Shown: in pieces, positions 17,815-27,004 of the stretch | Layout: each line of letters begins with the position of its first letter | How positions within the stretch are numbered: position 1 is the stretch's first letter | Source: Marinibacterium profundimaris | GTDB taxonomy: Bacteria > Pseudomonadota > Alphaproteobacteria > Rhodobacterales > Rhodobacteraceae | DNA: 64,000 nt | Direction: 5' to 3' | Assembly: GCF_002210095.1 (NCBI RefSeq) | Contig: NZ_AQQR01000005.1 | Span: 279,538 to 343,537, forward strand | The notes under the pieces: model-generated | Database searches by the model: none | What the model saw: the letters and a program-made list of their open reading frames with translations, nothing else | Told to the model about the DNA's origin: nothing | Made by a program: the position numbers and the translations under genes

Positions 17815-18525
17815 ATGCAGGACCACGGGCACAGCCAGCAGGAAATCCGCGACCGGATCGCCAACCCGCCGGGGCGGGGGATGGTGCGGGACATGATCTA
17901 CGGCGGCATCGACGGGGCGGTCACCACCTTTGCCATCGTCGCCGGTGTCGCCGGCGCCGGTCTGTCGCCCTTCGTCATCGTGGCCCTGGGGCTGGCCAAC
18001 GTGCTGGCCGACGGCTTTTCCATGGCCGCCAGCAATTTCTCGGGCACCAAGGCCGAGCTTGACAACATCCGCCGCCTGCGCGCCGTCGAACAGCGCCACA
18101 TCGACCTGTATCCCGACGGCGAACGCCTGGAGGTGCGCGAGATCCTGGCGAACAAGGGGCTGTCGGGCCAGGTGCTGGACGCGGCGACCGATGCGATCTG
18201 TTCGCGCCGCGACAGCTGGATTTCCCTCATGATGGAGGGCGAATACGGGCTGAGCGAGGTCGATCCGCACCCGATGCGGGCCGCGCTGTCGACCTTCGTC
18301 GCCTTCCTGCTGGCCGGCATGGTGCCGCTGTTGCCGTTCCTCCTGGGGCTTGCGGACGCCTTCGCGATCTCCACCGTCATGACCCTTGCCGTCTTCTTCA
18401 CCATCGGCGCGCTCAAGAGCCGCTGGTCGCTGGCGCCCTGGTGGCGCTCGGGGCTGGAAACCTTCGCCATCGGCAGCGCCGCCGCCGCGCTGGCCTATGT
18501 CGTCGGCACGATGTTCCACGCCTGA
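17815..18525 (+). CDS. VIT/CCC1-family membrane protein (putative Fe/Mn transporter)
   Basis: A 236-residue integral membrane protein of the VIT1/CCC1 type. MIYGGIDGAVTTFAIVAG forms the first membrane segment with the family GxxDGxVT motif, ADGFSMAASNF is the second conserved motif, and three or so further segments fill the C-terminal half. Residues 80-150 form a cytosolic linker corresponding to the metal-binding domain of VIT1. Family members move ferrous iron or manganese; direction in bacteria is unclear. The ATG at 17815 follows ACAGGAGCC. Confidence 0.85.
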   Translation: MQDHGHSQQEIRDRIANPPGRGMVRDMIYGGIDGAVTTFAIVAGVAGAGLSPFVIVALGLANVLADGFSMAASNFSGTKAELDNIRRLRAVEQRHIDLYPDGERLEVREILANKGLSGQVLDAATDAICSRRDSWISLMMEGEYGLSEVDPHPMRAALSTFVAFLLAGMVPLLPFLLGLADAFAISTVMTLAVFFTIGALKSRWSLAPWWRSGLETFAIGSAAAALAYVVGTMFHA

Positions 18526-18584
18526 CGCGCGCGGCCGGTGCAAAGGGTGGGGCAGGCACAGTGCACCTGCCCGGATTGGTCATC

Positions 18585-18613
18585 TTTACCCCGCCGGTCG
18601 GGGCGCCTATAAG
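18585..18613 (+). promoter_or_regulatory. promoter of the ileS leader region
   Basis: TTTACC (18585-18590), 17 bases, TATAAG (18608-18613). Transcription would start about eight bases later, at or beside the ATG of the short Ile/Val-rich frame at 18621, repeating the near-leaderless layout seen at trpS. Confidence 0.55.
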
Positions 18614-18620
18614 GCCGCCC

Positions 18621-18671
18621 ATGACCTTTGCGAGCGTCATCGTCATTCGAATTACGGTCCCGGCCCTCTGA
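18621..18671 (+). CDS. candidate Ile/Val-rich leader peptide upstream of ileS
   Basis: A 16-codon frame encodes MTFASVIVIRITVPAL and ends in TGA. Codons 6-11 read V-I-V-I-R-I, giving three Ile and two Val in six, right downstream of a good promoter and 98 bases before ileS. The cognate link between the enriched residue and the downstream synthetase argues for a regulatory leader. The case is weaker than trpS because no U-tract terminator follows. Confidence 0.5.
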   Translation: MTFASVIVIRITVPAL

Positions 18672-18712
18672 TCCACCGAGGTGCCGGGCAAAGGTGCTGA
18701 ACTTGCCGCACC
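18659..18712 (+). promoter_or_regulatory. alternative hairpins in the ileS leader
   Basis: CCCGGC (18659-18664, last codons of the leader peptide) can pair with GCCGGG (18683-18688). The latter is also inside a stronger stem: GGTGC and GGCAA (18680-18684, 18687-18691) pair with TTGCC and GCACC (18703-18712). The two structures exclude each other, and a ribosome stalled on the Ile codons would mask the first arm. The lack of a terminator suggests translational or Rho-dependent control, if the element is real. Confidence 0.4.
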
Positions 18713-18769
18713 GAACCATCCCCAACGAATTTGATCGACACGCCAAGACACCTGCGAGGACGCCAACAG

Positions 18770-21733
18770 ATGTGCGCCGAGACCCCGACCACCACCCCGA
18801 CCGAGACGCCCGATTACAAGGACACGCTCAACCTTCCCCGGACCGATTTCCCGATGCGCGCCGGCCTGCCCAAGCGCGAACCCGACTGGCTGGCCCGCTG
18901 GGCCGACATCGGCGTCTACGACCGGCTGCGGGAAAAGCAGGGCCGCAAGCCCTTCACGCTGCATGACGGGCCGCCCTATGCCAACGGCCACCTGCACATC
19001 GGCCACGCGCTGAACAAGACCATCAAGGACATGATCGTCCGCTCGCACCAGATGATGGGCTTCGACAGCCGCTATGTCCCCGGCTGGGACTGCCACGGCC
19101 TGCCCATCGAATGGAAGATCGAAGAGCAGTACCGCAAGAAGGGCAAGAACAAGGACAACGTCCCGGTCATCGAGTTCCGCCAGGAATGCCGCCGTTTCGC
19201 CGAGGGCTGGATCGACATCCAGCGCGAGGAGTTCAAGCGGCTCGGCGTCACCGGCAACTGGCCCGATCCCTACCTGACGATGGATTTCCACGCCGAGCGC
19301 GTGATTGCCGAGGAATTCATGACATTCCTCATGACCGGCACGCTCTACCAGGGCTCCAAGCCGGTGATGTGGTCGCCCATCGAACAGACCGCCCTGGCCG
19401 AGGCCGAGGTCGAGTACCACGACAAGGAAAGCTTCACCATCTGGGTGAAGTTCAAGGTCATCCCGCCGCATGAAGGCACCGGCACCGCCGAGGATCCCTC
19501 GCACAAGCTGCAGGGCGCGCAGGTGGTGATCTGGACGACCACGCCCTGGACCATCCCGTCGAACAAGGCCGTGGTCTATGGCGAGCCGATCTCCTACGGG
19601 CTTTACAAGGTCACCGGCCGGCCCGAGGAATGCTGGGCCAATATCGGCGACCGCTACATCCTGGCCGACGACCGCGCGGCGGATGTCTTCAGCCGCGCGC
19701 GGCTTGAGCCGTCGATGTGGGAGCGCGTCGATGACGTGTCGCAATCCGAGCTGGCCGAGGTCAAGCTGCTGCACCCGCTGGCCGGCGCTGAGGGCGGCAA
19801 CGGCGAATGGGACGCGCCCCGCGATTTCCGCGCCGCCGATTTCGTCACCGACACCGAGGGCACCGGTTTCGTCCATTGCGCGCCGAGCCACGGGATGGAG
19901 GAATACGAACTCTACCGCGATCTCGGCATGCTGGAGCAGGTCGTCACCTACAACGTGCTGGACGACGGCTCTTTCCGCGCGGATCTGCCGTTCTTCGGCG
20001 GCAAGTACATCCTCAGCCGCAAGGGCGGCGAAGGCGACGCCAACAAGGCGGTGATCGACAAGCTGGCCGAGGTCGGCGGTTTGCTGGCGCGCGGCAAGAT
20101 CAAGCACTCCTACCCGCATTCCTGGCGCTCCAAGGCGCCGGTGATCTACCGCAACACGCCGCAATGGTTCGCCAGCGTCGACCACCCCGTGGGCGACGGC
20201 CAGGACACCTATGGCACCACGATCCGCGAACGCGCGCTGCGTTCGATCGACGAGCTGGTCGCCTGGACGCCCAAGACAGGGCGCAACCGGCTCTATTCGA
20301 TGATCGAAAGCCGCCCCGACTGGGTGCTCTCTCGCCAGCGCGCCTGGGGCGTGCCGCTGACCTGCTTCACCCGCAAGGGCAAGCTGCCGACCGATCCTGA
20401 CTTCCTGCTGCGCGACCCGGCGGTGAACGCGCGCATCCTCGAGGCCTTCGAGGCAGAGGGCGCCGATGCCTGGTATGCCGAGGGCGCCAAGGAACGCTTC
20501 CTGGGCAACGATTACAACGCCGACGACTGGGACCAGGTCTTCGACATTCTCGACGTGTGGTTCGATTCAGGGTCCACCCATGCCTTCGTCCTGCGCGACC
20601 GTCCCGACGGGACCGAGGACGGCATCGCCGATGTCTACATGGAAGGCACCGACCAGCACCGCGGCTGGTTCCATTCCTCGCTGCTGCAGGCCTGCGGCAC
20701 CAAGGGGCGCGCGCCCTATCGCAACGTGGTAACGCATGGGTTCACTCTGGACGAGAAGGGCATGAAGATGTCCAAGTCCATCGGCAATACCATCGTGCCG
20801 GACGAGGTTATCAAGCAATACGGCGCCGATATCCTGCGGCTCTGGGTGGCGCAGACCGATTACACCGCCGATCAGCGCATCGGGCCCGAGATCCTGAAGG
20901 GGACGGCGGACAGCTACCGCCGCCTGCGCAACACCATGCGCTTCATGCTGGGGTCGTTGTCGGACCTGAAGGACAGCGACCGGGTCGACGACCCCGCGCA
21001 GATGCCCCCGCTGGAACGCTGGGTGCTCAGCCGTCTGGCCGATCTGGACGAACAGGTGCGCGCGGGCTACGCGGCGTTCGACTTCCAGTCTGTGCTGAGC
21101 GCGGTGTTCAACTTCGCCACCGTGGATCTGTCGGCCTTCTACTTCGACGTGCGCAAGGACGTGCTCTATTGCGACGGCGACACGCAGCGGCGCCGGGCGG
21201 CGCGGACGGTGCTGGATCACCTCTATCACCGGCTGACCACCTGGCTGGCGCCGATCCTGGTCTTCACCATGGAAGAGGTCTGGCTCGAACGCTACCCGGG
21301 CGACGACAGCTCCGTCCACCTGGTCGATTTCCCCGAAACGCCCGAGGCCTGGCGCAACGCCGCGCTGGACGAGCATGTCGCCAAGGTGCGCCGCGTGCGC
21401 CGCGTCGTGACCTCGGCGCTGGAGATCCAGCGCCGCGACAAGGTGATCGGCTCCAGCCTCGAAGCGGCGCCGGTGGTCCATGTCGAAGATGCCGAGACGC
21501 GCGAGCTGCTGCACATGATCGACATGGACGATCTCTGCATCACCTCGGGCATCAGCCTGTCGTCCGATCCGGCCCCGGCCGAGGCCTTCCGCCTGCCCGA
21601 GATCGAGGGCATCGGCGTGGTCTTCGAGAAGGCCGAAGGCGTCAAGTGCCAGCGCTGCTGGAAGATCCTGCCCGATGTCGGCCAGCATGCCCACCCGGGC
21701 GTCTGCGGCCGCTGCGATACCGCGCTGAGCTGA
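18770..21733 (+). CDS. ileS: isoleucyl-tRNA synthetase
   Basis: A 987-residue class I synthetase with HIGH at 76-79 (PYANGHLHIGHAL), KMSKS at 666-670 and an intact CP1 editing region (the W-T-T-T-P-W-T segment is visible near residues 254-260). The C-terminal zinc ribbon has Cys960/Cys963 and Cys979/Cys982. It charges tRNA-Ile and hydrolyses mischarged Val-tRNA. The ATG at 18770 has GCGAGGA nine bases upstream; an upstream in-frame start at 18731 lacks a ribosome site. Expression is possibly controlled by the leader described just upstream. Confidence 0.96.
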   Translation: MCAETPTTTPTETPDYKDTLNLPRTDFPMRAGLPKREPDWLARWADIGVYDRLREKQGRKPFTLHDGPPYANGHLHIGHALNKTIKDMIVRSHQMMGFDSRYVPGWDCHGLPIEWKIEEQYRKKGKNKDNVPVIEFRQECRRFAEGWIDIQREEFKRLGVTGNWPDPYLTMDFHAERVIAEEFMTFLMTGTLYQGSKPVMWSPIEQTALAEAEVEYHDKESFTIWVKFKVIPPHEGTGTAEDPSHKLQGAQVVIWTTTPWTIPSNKAVVYGEPISYGLYKVTGRPEECWANIGDRYILADDRAADVFSRARLEPSMWERVDDVSQSELAEVKLLHPLAGAEGGNGEWDAPRDFRAADFVTDTEGTGFVHCAPSHGMEEYELYRDLGMLEQVVTYNVLDDGSFRADLPFFGGKYILSRKGGEGDANKAVIDKLAEVGGLLARGKIKHSYPHSWRSKAPVIYRNTPQWFASVDHPVGDGQDTYGTTIRERALRSIDELVAWTPKTGRNRLYSMIESRPDWVLSRQRAWGVPLTCFTRKGKLPTDPDFLLRDPAVNARILEAFEAEGADAWYAEGAKERFLGNDYNADDWDQVFDILDVWFDSGSTHAFVLRDRPDGTEDGIADVYMEGTDQHRGWFHSSLLQACGTKGRAPYRNVVTHGFTLDEKGMKMSKSIGNTIVPDEVIKQYGADILRLWVAQTDYTADQRIGPEILKGTADSYRRLRNTMRFMLGSLSDLKDSDRVDDPAQMPPLERWVLSRLADLDEQVRAGYAAFDFQSVLSAVFNFATVDLSAFYFDVRKDVLYCDGDTQRRRAARTVLDHLYHRLTTWLAPILVFTMEEVWLERYPGDDSSVHLVDFPETPEAWRNAALDEHVAKVRRVRRVVTSALEIQRRDKVIGSSLEAAPVVHVEDAETRELLHMIDMDDLCITSGISLSSDPAPAEAFRLPEIEGIGVVFEKAEGVKCQRCWKILPDVGQHAHPGVCGRCDTALS

Positions 21734-21741
21734 AGGATTGC

Positions 21742-21871
21742 GCCGGCCCGTCAGGGCCGGCCACCGATGCCACGCCCCGCAGGGGCGCCACCGATACCCC
21801 GCCCCGCAGGGGCGCCTCCAATATCACGGCCCGCAGGGCCGCCTCCGCCGGCCCGCAAGGGCCGGCGTTTT
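21742..21871. repeat. array of five consecutive hairpins between convergent genes
   Basis: Five short stem-loops follow one another every 26-30 bases: GCCGGCCC/GGGCCGGC (21742-21761), CGCCCC/GGGGCG (21773-21787 and 21800-21814), CGGCCC/GGGCCG (21827-21841) and GCCGGCCC/GGGCCGGC (21847-21866). Loops are GTCA, GCA or GCAA, and spacers share the theme CCACCGATnCC or CCTCC. Stems change on both sides while staying paired. The last hairpin runs into GTTTT and can act as the ileS terminator. It is not a CRISPR array: units are palindromic throughout and spacers are too short and too alike. Confidence 0.75.
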
Positions 21872-21875
21872 CACA

Positions 21876-23648
21876 TCAGAACGGCCAGAACACCAGGATC
21901 GCCGGGACCGAGGCCGCCACGATCAGGATCTCCAGAGGCAGCCCCATCCGCCAGTAATCGCCAAAGCGATAGCCCCCGGGGCCCAGGATCAGCGTGTTGT
22001 TCTTGTGCCCGATCGGCGTCAGGAACGCCGCCGAGGCCGCCACCGCCACCGCCATCAGGAACGGATCGGGCGAGACATCGAGCGATTGCGCCATCTGGAT
22101 CCCCACCGGGGCGGCCACGATCGTCGTCGCCGTGTTGTTCAGCACGTCCGACAGCGTCATCGTCACCACCATCAGCACCGCCAGGATCGCCCAGGCCGGC
22201 ATCCCGTCGGTCAGCCCCACCAGGGCCCCCGCGATCAGCTCGGTCCCGCCCGAACTTTCCAGCGCCGTGCCCAGCGGGATCATCGAGCCCAGCAGCACGA
22301 CGACGGGCCATTCCACGTGGGTATAGACCTCGGCCACCGGCACGATCCGGGTCAGCACGAAGGCCACCACCACGACCCCCAGCGCGATCGGAAGGTCGAT
22401 CAGCCCGACGCTCGCCGCCAGGACACCGGCGGCGAAAAGGCCGATGGCCAGCCAGGTCTTGTCGTTCTCCGTCACCGCCAGGCCGCGCGTCGCCAGCGGC
22501 AGACAGCCCAGCCATTCGGTCACGTGGGATCCGGTCTCGCGCGGGCACAGCAGCAGCAGGATGTCGCCCGGCCGCACATCCGCCTGCCGCACCCGCCGCG
22601 TGATCCGCGCGCCCTGGCGCGAGATCCCCAGCAGCACAGTGTTGTAGCGCCAGTTCAGCCCCAGCCCCTGGGCCGACCGCCCCGCGATCCGCGCGCCCTC
22701 GGGCACCACGACCTCGATCACCTCCAGCCCGTCGCCGGCCGCCTTCAGCCGCTCTTCGCGGGCGTCATCGGTGAACGCCAGGTCCAGCGCGGCCCGGAAC
22801 TCGTCCAGCGCCTCGGGCAGGGCCTCCAGCACCAGCGTGTCTCCGGCCTCCAGCCGGCTGCGCCGCGCCCGGCCATACAGCCGCTTGCCGCCCCGCATCA
22901 GGCCCAGAAGCGCCACGTCGGTCTTCTGCGCCACCTCCTCCAGCTCGTCCAGCCGCTTGCCGATCTGCTTGCTCTCCTCCGGCACCGTCAGCTCGGCGAT
23001 ATAGGGCGACAGCTGTTCCTCGGCGCTGGTCCCGTTCTCGCGCGCGGGAATCAGGCGCCAGCCGATCAGCGCGACAAAGGCCAGCCCGGACAGGGCCGCC
23101 ACGCCGCCGACGGGGGCGAAATCGAACATGCTGTAACTCTCGCCCAGCGTCTGCTGCCGGATCGAGGCGATGATGATGTTGGGCGGCGTGCCGATCAGCG
23201 TGACCATGCCGCCCAGGATCGTGGCAAAGCTCAGCGGCATCAGCGTCAGCGCCGGGTTGCGCCCCGCCTTGCGCGCGGTCTGGATATCCACCGGCATCAG
23301 CAGCGCCAGGGCCGCGACGTTGTTCATGAAGGCCGACAGCACCGCGCCGATCCCGCCCATGATCGCGATATGCCCCGCCAGCCGGCGCGAGCTGTCCACC
23401 AGCGTGCGCGTGATCAGGTAGACCGCGCCCGACCGCACCAGCCCGGCCGAGACGATCAGCACCAGCGCGACCACCAGCGTCGCGGGATGGCCGAAGCCGG
23501 CAAAGGCCTCCTCCTCGGGCACGACGCCCAGCACCACGCCCGCCATCAGGGCGGCGAAGGCGACAAGGTCATAGCGGAACCGCCCCCAGAGCAGCAGCGC
23601 GAAGACGGCCACGAAAAGCACGAAGATGATGATCTGGTCCTGGGTCAT
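21876..23648 (-). CDS. SLC13/DASS-family permease with two TrkA-C (RCK_C) domains
   Basis: A 590-residue membrane transporter. An N-terminal half of membrane segments (about 1-200) contains SAFMNNVAALALLMP and TLIGTPPNIIIAS. A cytosolic insert (about 205-375) holds two RCK_C-like domains. A second membrane half follows with LNNTATTIVAAP and FLTPIGHKNNTLI. The duplicated NNxA/GTPPN-type motifs mark the divalent-anion:Na symporter superfamily; RCK-containing members are often annotated as sulfate, thiosulfate or dicarboxylate carriers, and substrate cannot be assigned. The ATG at 23648 is chosen because it begins directly at the first membrane segment; an upstream frame would add 30 residues of poor composition. 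Confidence 0.87.
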   Translation of the reverse strand: MTQDQIIIFVLFVAVFALLLWGRFRYDLVAFAALMAGVVLGVVPEEEAFAGFGHPATLVVALVLIVSAGLVRSGAVYLITRTLVDSSRRLAGHIAIMGGIGAVLSAFMNNVAALALLMPVDIQTARKAGRNPALTLMPLSFATILGGMVTLIGTPPNIIIASIRQQTLGESYSMFDFAPVGGVAALSGLAFVALIGWRLIPARENGTSAEEQLSPYIAELTVPEESKQIGKRLDELEEVAQKTDVALLGLMRGGKRLYGRARRSRLEAGDTLVLEALPEALDEFRAALDLAFTDDAREERLKAAGDGLEVIEVVVPEGARIAGRSAQGLGLNWRYNTVLLGISRQGARITRRVRQADVRPGDILLLLCPRETGSHVTEWLGCLPLATRGLAVTENDKTWLAIGLFAAGVLAASVGLIDLPIALGVVVVAFVLTRIVPVAEVYTHVEWPVVVLLGSMIPLGTALESSGGTELIAGALVGLTDGMPAWAILAVLMVVTMTLSDVLNNTATTIVAAPVGIQMAQSLDVSPDPFLMAVAVAASAAFLTPIGHKNNTLILGPGGYRFGDYWRMGLPLEILIVAASVPAILVFWPF

Positions 23649-23881
23649 GGGGGCTCCGGTGGCATGAGGTCGGACGCCATCAGATAGGACGCCGGACCTC
23701 AGGACAAGTGGCCGCAGCCCGCGCCGGGGCAGGGGCATCGCCCAAGCCCGCCCGGCGGCCGTGCAGGGGACTGCGGCCTGGTCTCACGACCGCGTGAGGG
23801 CAGGGGGTTTGGCGTGTGTTGCCTGGATGCAGGTATCGTATAAGCTTAGAAAGATCCGTCGGAAACAGAAGGATCTACGTC

Positions 23882-25756
23882 ATGACAGCCTGGTCCTGCC
23901 GCGCAGCGCTTCTTTGTGGCACCCTCATCCTGGGCGGCTCCGCCGCCGCGCAGGAGATCGCCGACAGCATCTACATGGGCGGCCCGATCCTGACGATCGA
24001 CGACACCAACCCGGGGGCCGAGGCCGTCGCGGTGAAGGATGGGCTGATCCTTGCCGTGGGCGATCTGTCCGACATCACCCCCCACCAGGGCGACGCGACG
24101 GAGGTCATCGACCTGCGCGGCCGCGCGCTGCTGCCGGGCTTTGTCGACAGCCATGGCCACGTGGTCTTTGGCGGGCTGCAGGCGCTGTCGGCCAACCTGC
24201 TGGCGCCGCCTGACGGCACGGTCACCGACATCGCCAGCCTGCAGGACACCCTGCGCGGCTGGGCCGGGGACAACGCCGCGGCGGTGGACCAGATGCAGAT
24301 GATCATCGGCTTCGGCTACGACAACGCCCAGCTGGCCGAGCTGCGCCATCCGACGCGGCAGGATCTCGACGCGGTCTCGACCGAGGTTCCGGTGATCATC
24401 GTGCACCAGTCGGGCCACCTGGGCGTGGCCAATTCGAAGCTGCTGGAGATGGCCGGGGTCGACAGCGACACGCCGGACCCGGCGGGTGGCGTGATCCAGC
24501 GCGCCGCGGACGGCACGCCGAACGGGGTGCTCGAGGAATATGCCTTCTTCAACACGCTTGTGCCGCTGCTGGGCGATTTCGGGTCCGAGGGGCTGGATGC
24601 CTTCGCGCGCGCGGGGGCCGGGATGTGGGCCAGCTTCGGCTATACGACGGCGCAGGACGGCCGGTCCTCGGGCGGGATCGTCGAGGCGCTGAAGCGGATC
24701 GACGCGGCGGGCAACCTGCCGATCGACGTGATTGCCTACCCGGATGTGCTGGAAGCGCCGGACTACATCGAGGCCAATGTCTCGACCGATTACACCGGCC
24801 ATGTGCGCGTGGGCGGCTGCAAGCTGACCATCGACGGCTCGCCCCAGGGCTTCACCGCCCTGCGCGACCGGCCCTATTACGAGCCGGTGGGCGATTACCC
24901 GGCCGGCTACGCGGGCTATGCCGCCATCGACATGCAGCAGACCCAGGACGCGGTGAACTGGTGCTACGAACGCGGCATCCAGGTTATTACCCATGCCAAT
25001 GGCGAGGGCGCCTCGGACATGCTGATCGCCGCGCTGAAATCGGCGCAGGAGACCTATGGCGATCCGGGCAACCGCCCCGTGCTGATCCACGGCCAGTTCT
25101 TGCGCGAGGACCAGGTGGACAGCTTCCGCGACCTGGACGTCTTCATGTCGCTCTTCCCGATGCATACGTTCTACTGGGGCGACTGGCACCGCGATCACAC
25201 GGTGGGGCCGGTGAATGCCGACAACATCTCGCCCACCGGCTGGGTGCGGACGCGGGGCATGATGTTCGGCTCGCACCATGACGCGCCGGTGGCTTTGCCC
25301 GACAGCATGCGGATCCTGGACGCGACGGTGACGCGGAGGACGCGGTCTGGCGACATCCTGGGGCCCGACCAGCGGGTCGACGTGATGACGGCGCTGAAGG
25401 CGATGACGATCTGGCCGGCCTGGCAGCAGTTCGAGGAGGACCGCAAGGGCAGCATCGAGGTCGGCAAGCTGGCCGATTTCGTGATCCTGTCGGATGATCC
25501 GACGGCGGTGGACCCCGAGACGCTGGACCAGCTGCAGGTGATGGCGACGATCAAGGACGGCGTTCGGATCTTTGAGGCGGCCGAGGGCGAGCAGAAGGGC
25601 GAGCTGCGCCGCCTGCCGCTGATGGACGACCCGGTGACGGCGCACCGCTTCATGCACGCCATGACCCGCGGCTTCGGTGTCGAACGCGCGCCGGGCTGCA
25701 TGCTGTCCGAGGCCGCCTGCCGCGGCCTCTTCGGCGGCCTCTACACCCGCATGTGA
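23882..25756 (+). CDS. exported amidohydrolase (YtcJ-like, amidohydrolase 3 family)
   Basis: A 624-residue metal-dependent amidohydrolase with an N-terminal signal peptide (about 23 residues, ...GGSAAAQE). It has the family opening [15 protein letters not shown], the metal motif [12 protein letters not shown], and the C-terminal [15 protein letters not shown]. This layout is shared with YtcJ and N-substituted formamide deformylases. Substrates of the group are mostly unknown; a periplasmic location would suit an amide or formamide scavenger. AGAAGGATC precedes the ATG. Monocistronic and followed by a 12-base-pair hairpin. Confidence 0.83.
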   Translation: MTAWSCRAALLCGTLILGGSAAAQEIADSIYMGGPILTIDDTNPGAEAVAVKDGLILAVGDLSDITPHQGDATEVIDLRGRALLPGFVDSHGHVVFGGLQALSANLLAPPDGTVTDIASLQDTLRGWAGDNAAAVDQMQMIIGFGYDNAQLAELRHPTRQDLDAVSTEVPVIIVHQSGHLGVANSKLLEMAGVDSDTPDPAGGVIQRAADGTPNGVLEEYAFFNTLVPLLGDFGSEGLDAFARAGAGMWASFGYTTAQDGRSSGGIVEALKRIDAAGNLPIDVIAYPDVLEAPDYIEANVSTDYTGHVRVGGCKLTIDGSPQGFTALRDRPYYEPVGDYPAGYAGYAAIDMQQTQDAVNWCYERGIQVITHANGEGASDMLIAALKSAQETYGDPGNRPVLIHGQFLREDQVDSFRDLDVFMSLFPMHTFYWGDWHRDHTVGPVNADNISPTGWVRTRGMMFGSHHDAPVALPDSMRILDATVTRRTRSGDILGPDQRVDVMTALKAMTIWPAWQQFEEDRKGSIEVGKLADFVILSDDPTAVDPETLDQLQVMATIKDGVRIFEAAEGEQKGELRRLPLMDDPVTAHRFMHAMTRGFGVERAPGCMLSEAACRGLFGGLYTRM

Positions 25757-25951
25757 CAGGTCAGGCCCGGCCCGCGCTGCGCGCGCGGGCCGGGGGCTTC
25801 GGTAGCCTCGCTGCGCTCGGATATCCTTGCTGGCGGCGCTCGCTTCGCTCGCGCCGGGCCGGCGGGGGCCGCGCTTCGCGTGGCAGGACGGGCACAAGGA
25901 CCGGGCCACGCGGCAGACTTGCCCCGCGAACCGGCCCGGCGAGGGCCATGC
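25757..25951. other. intergenic hairpin-rich segment after the amidohydrolase gene
   Basis: A perfect 12-base-pair stem with a five-base loop (25766-25794, CCCGGCCCGCGC) follows the stop codon but has no U run. Next come short mirror-like palindromes such as CTCGCTGCGCTCG and CTCGCTTCGCTCG (about 25807-25855). I see no gene here. The hairpin probably ends or protects the upstream transcript. Confidence 0.45.
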
Positions 25952-26033
25952 GAATTCTGAACGAATTCCTAATCCGCCGCTGTAACCCCTTGAAATCCCT
26001 CAACCGGCGTCGTGTCCCACGCGTGGGACATGG
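25952..26033 (+). repeat. structured two-part element, copy 2, upstream of yebC
   Basis: The outer hairpin is GAATTC-TGAAC-GAATTC (25952-25968). It is followed by CTAATCCGCC, the block TGTAACCCCTTGAAA, and the 18-base palindrome TGTCCCACGCGTGGGACA at 26013-26030, flanked by further G-U-tolerant pairs. It matches copy 1 (3551-3649, opposite strand) in order, in the 39-base spacing between the TCCGCC block and the palindrome arm, and in the palindrome itself. Here it lies upstream of the yebC promoter in the same orientation. Confidence 0.6.
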
Positions 26034-26052
26034 CTTGCATCCCGCGCTCCCC

Positions 26053-26082
26053 TTGCCCTTGCCCCGCCCCCTGGCCTATATC
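26053..26082 (+). promoter_or_regulatory. promoter of yebC
   Basis: TTGCCC (26053-26058), 17 bases, CTATAT (26076-26081, overlapping TATATC). The predicted start of transcription is about 35-40 bases before the yebC ATG. The conserved palindromic element ends only 20 bases upstream of the -35 box, so a protein bound there could influence this promoter. Confidence 0.5.
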
Positions 26083-26127
26083 CGCCGACAGAATTCATCC
26101 CGAGACGTCCGCAGGGGAGAGACCCAC

Positions 26128-26868
26128 ATGGCCGGCCATTCAAAATGGGCCAACATCCAGCATCGGAAGGGGCGCCAGGACGCGGCCCGGTCGAAGCTGT
26201 TTTCGAAGCTGTCGAAAGAGATCACCGTCGCCGCGAAGATGGGCGACCCCGACCCCGAGAAGAACCCGCGCCTGCGCCTGGCGGTGAAGGAGGCCAAGTC
26301 GAACTCGGTCCCCAAGGACGTGATCGACCGCGCGATCAAGAAGGCGACCGGCGGCGACAGCGAGGATTACGAGGAAATCCGCTACGAGGGCTATGGCCCC
26401 AACGGCGTGGCGGTCATCGTCGAGGCGATGACCGACAACCGCAACCGCACCGCTTCGAACGTCCGGTCCACCTTCTCCAAGAACGGCGGCAACCTGGGCG
26501 AGACGGGCTCGGTGGGCTTCATGTTCGAACGCAAGGGCGAGGTGACCTACCCCGCTGACGCGGGCGACGCCGACGCGGTCTTCGAGGCGGCGATCGAGGC
26601 GGGCGCCGAGGACGTGGAAAGCTCGGAAGAGGGGCACGTGATCTGGTGCGCCGATACCGACCTGAACGACGTGGCGACCGCGCTTGAAAGCGCACTGGGC
26701 GAGAGCGAGAGCACCAAGCTGGTGTGGAAGCCCACCACCACGACGGAGATGGACCTCGACAACATGCAGAAGCTGATGAAGCTGATCGATGCGCTGGAAG
26801 ACGACGATGACGTGCAGCGCGTGACGACGAACTTCGAAGCCTCGGACGAGGTCATGGAAGCGCTGTGA
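26128..26868 (+). CDS. yebC: YebC/PmpR-family regulatory protein
   Basis: A 246-residue member of the YebC/TACO1 family, with the invariant [18 protein letters not shown] start and the [21 protein letters not shown] motif. Homologues act as DNA-binding regulators or as translation factors that relieve ribosome stalling on proline runs; which applies here is not visible. The ATG follows GGGGAGAGA. It is preceded by its own promoter and followed by a good terminator, so it appears to be transcribed alone. In many genomes yebC neighbours ruvC; not here. Confidence 0.94.
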   Translation: MAGHSKWANIQHRKGRQDAARSKLFSKLSKEITVAAKMGDPDPEKNPRLRLAVKEAKSNSVPKDVIDRAIKKATGGDSEDYEEIRYEGYGPNGVAVIVEAMTDNRNRTASNVRSTFSKNGGNLGETGSVGFMFERKGEVTYPADAGDADAVFEAAIEAGAEDVESSEEGHVIWCADTDLNDVATALESALGESESTKLVWKPTTTTEMDLDNMQKLMKLIDALEDDDDVQRVTTNFEASDEVMEAL

Positions 26869-26892
26869 TCCGGCGCTGAGACAGGAACCGGC

Positions 26893-26920
26893 GGCTCCCT
26901 TCGGGGGGCCATTTTCTTTT
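26893..26920 (+). terminator. terminator after yebC
   Basis: GGCTCCC pairs with GGGGGCC (one G-U pair) around a short TTCG loop, followed by ATTTTCTTTT. A conventional Rho-independent terminator 25 bases past the yebC stop. Confidence 0.75.
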
Positions 26921-27004
26921 GCGGCAGGCTATGTGCCAGATGCGCGCCGCCCCCCGGAGACCCGGCGCGGCCGGGATCTCCGTTACAGGGAGGCGCGACA
27001 GGGA

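Noticed and set aside
21742..21871. Repeat array considered as a CRISPR
   Set aside because: Units are palindromes of 15-20 bases separated by short, mutually similar spacers; no cas genes are near.
26013..26030. Palindrome considered as a ParB parS site
   Set aside because: parS is a 16-base palindrome of the form TGTTTCACGTGAAACA; this one has two extra central bases and C/G-rich arms, and no parAB genes are near.
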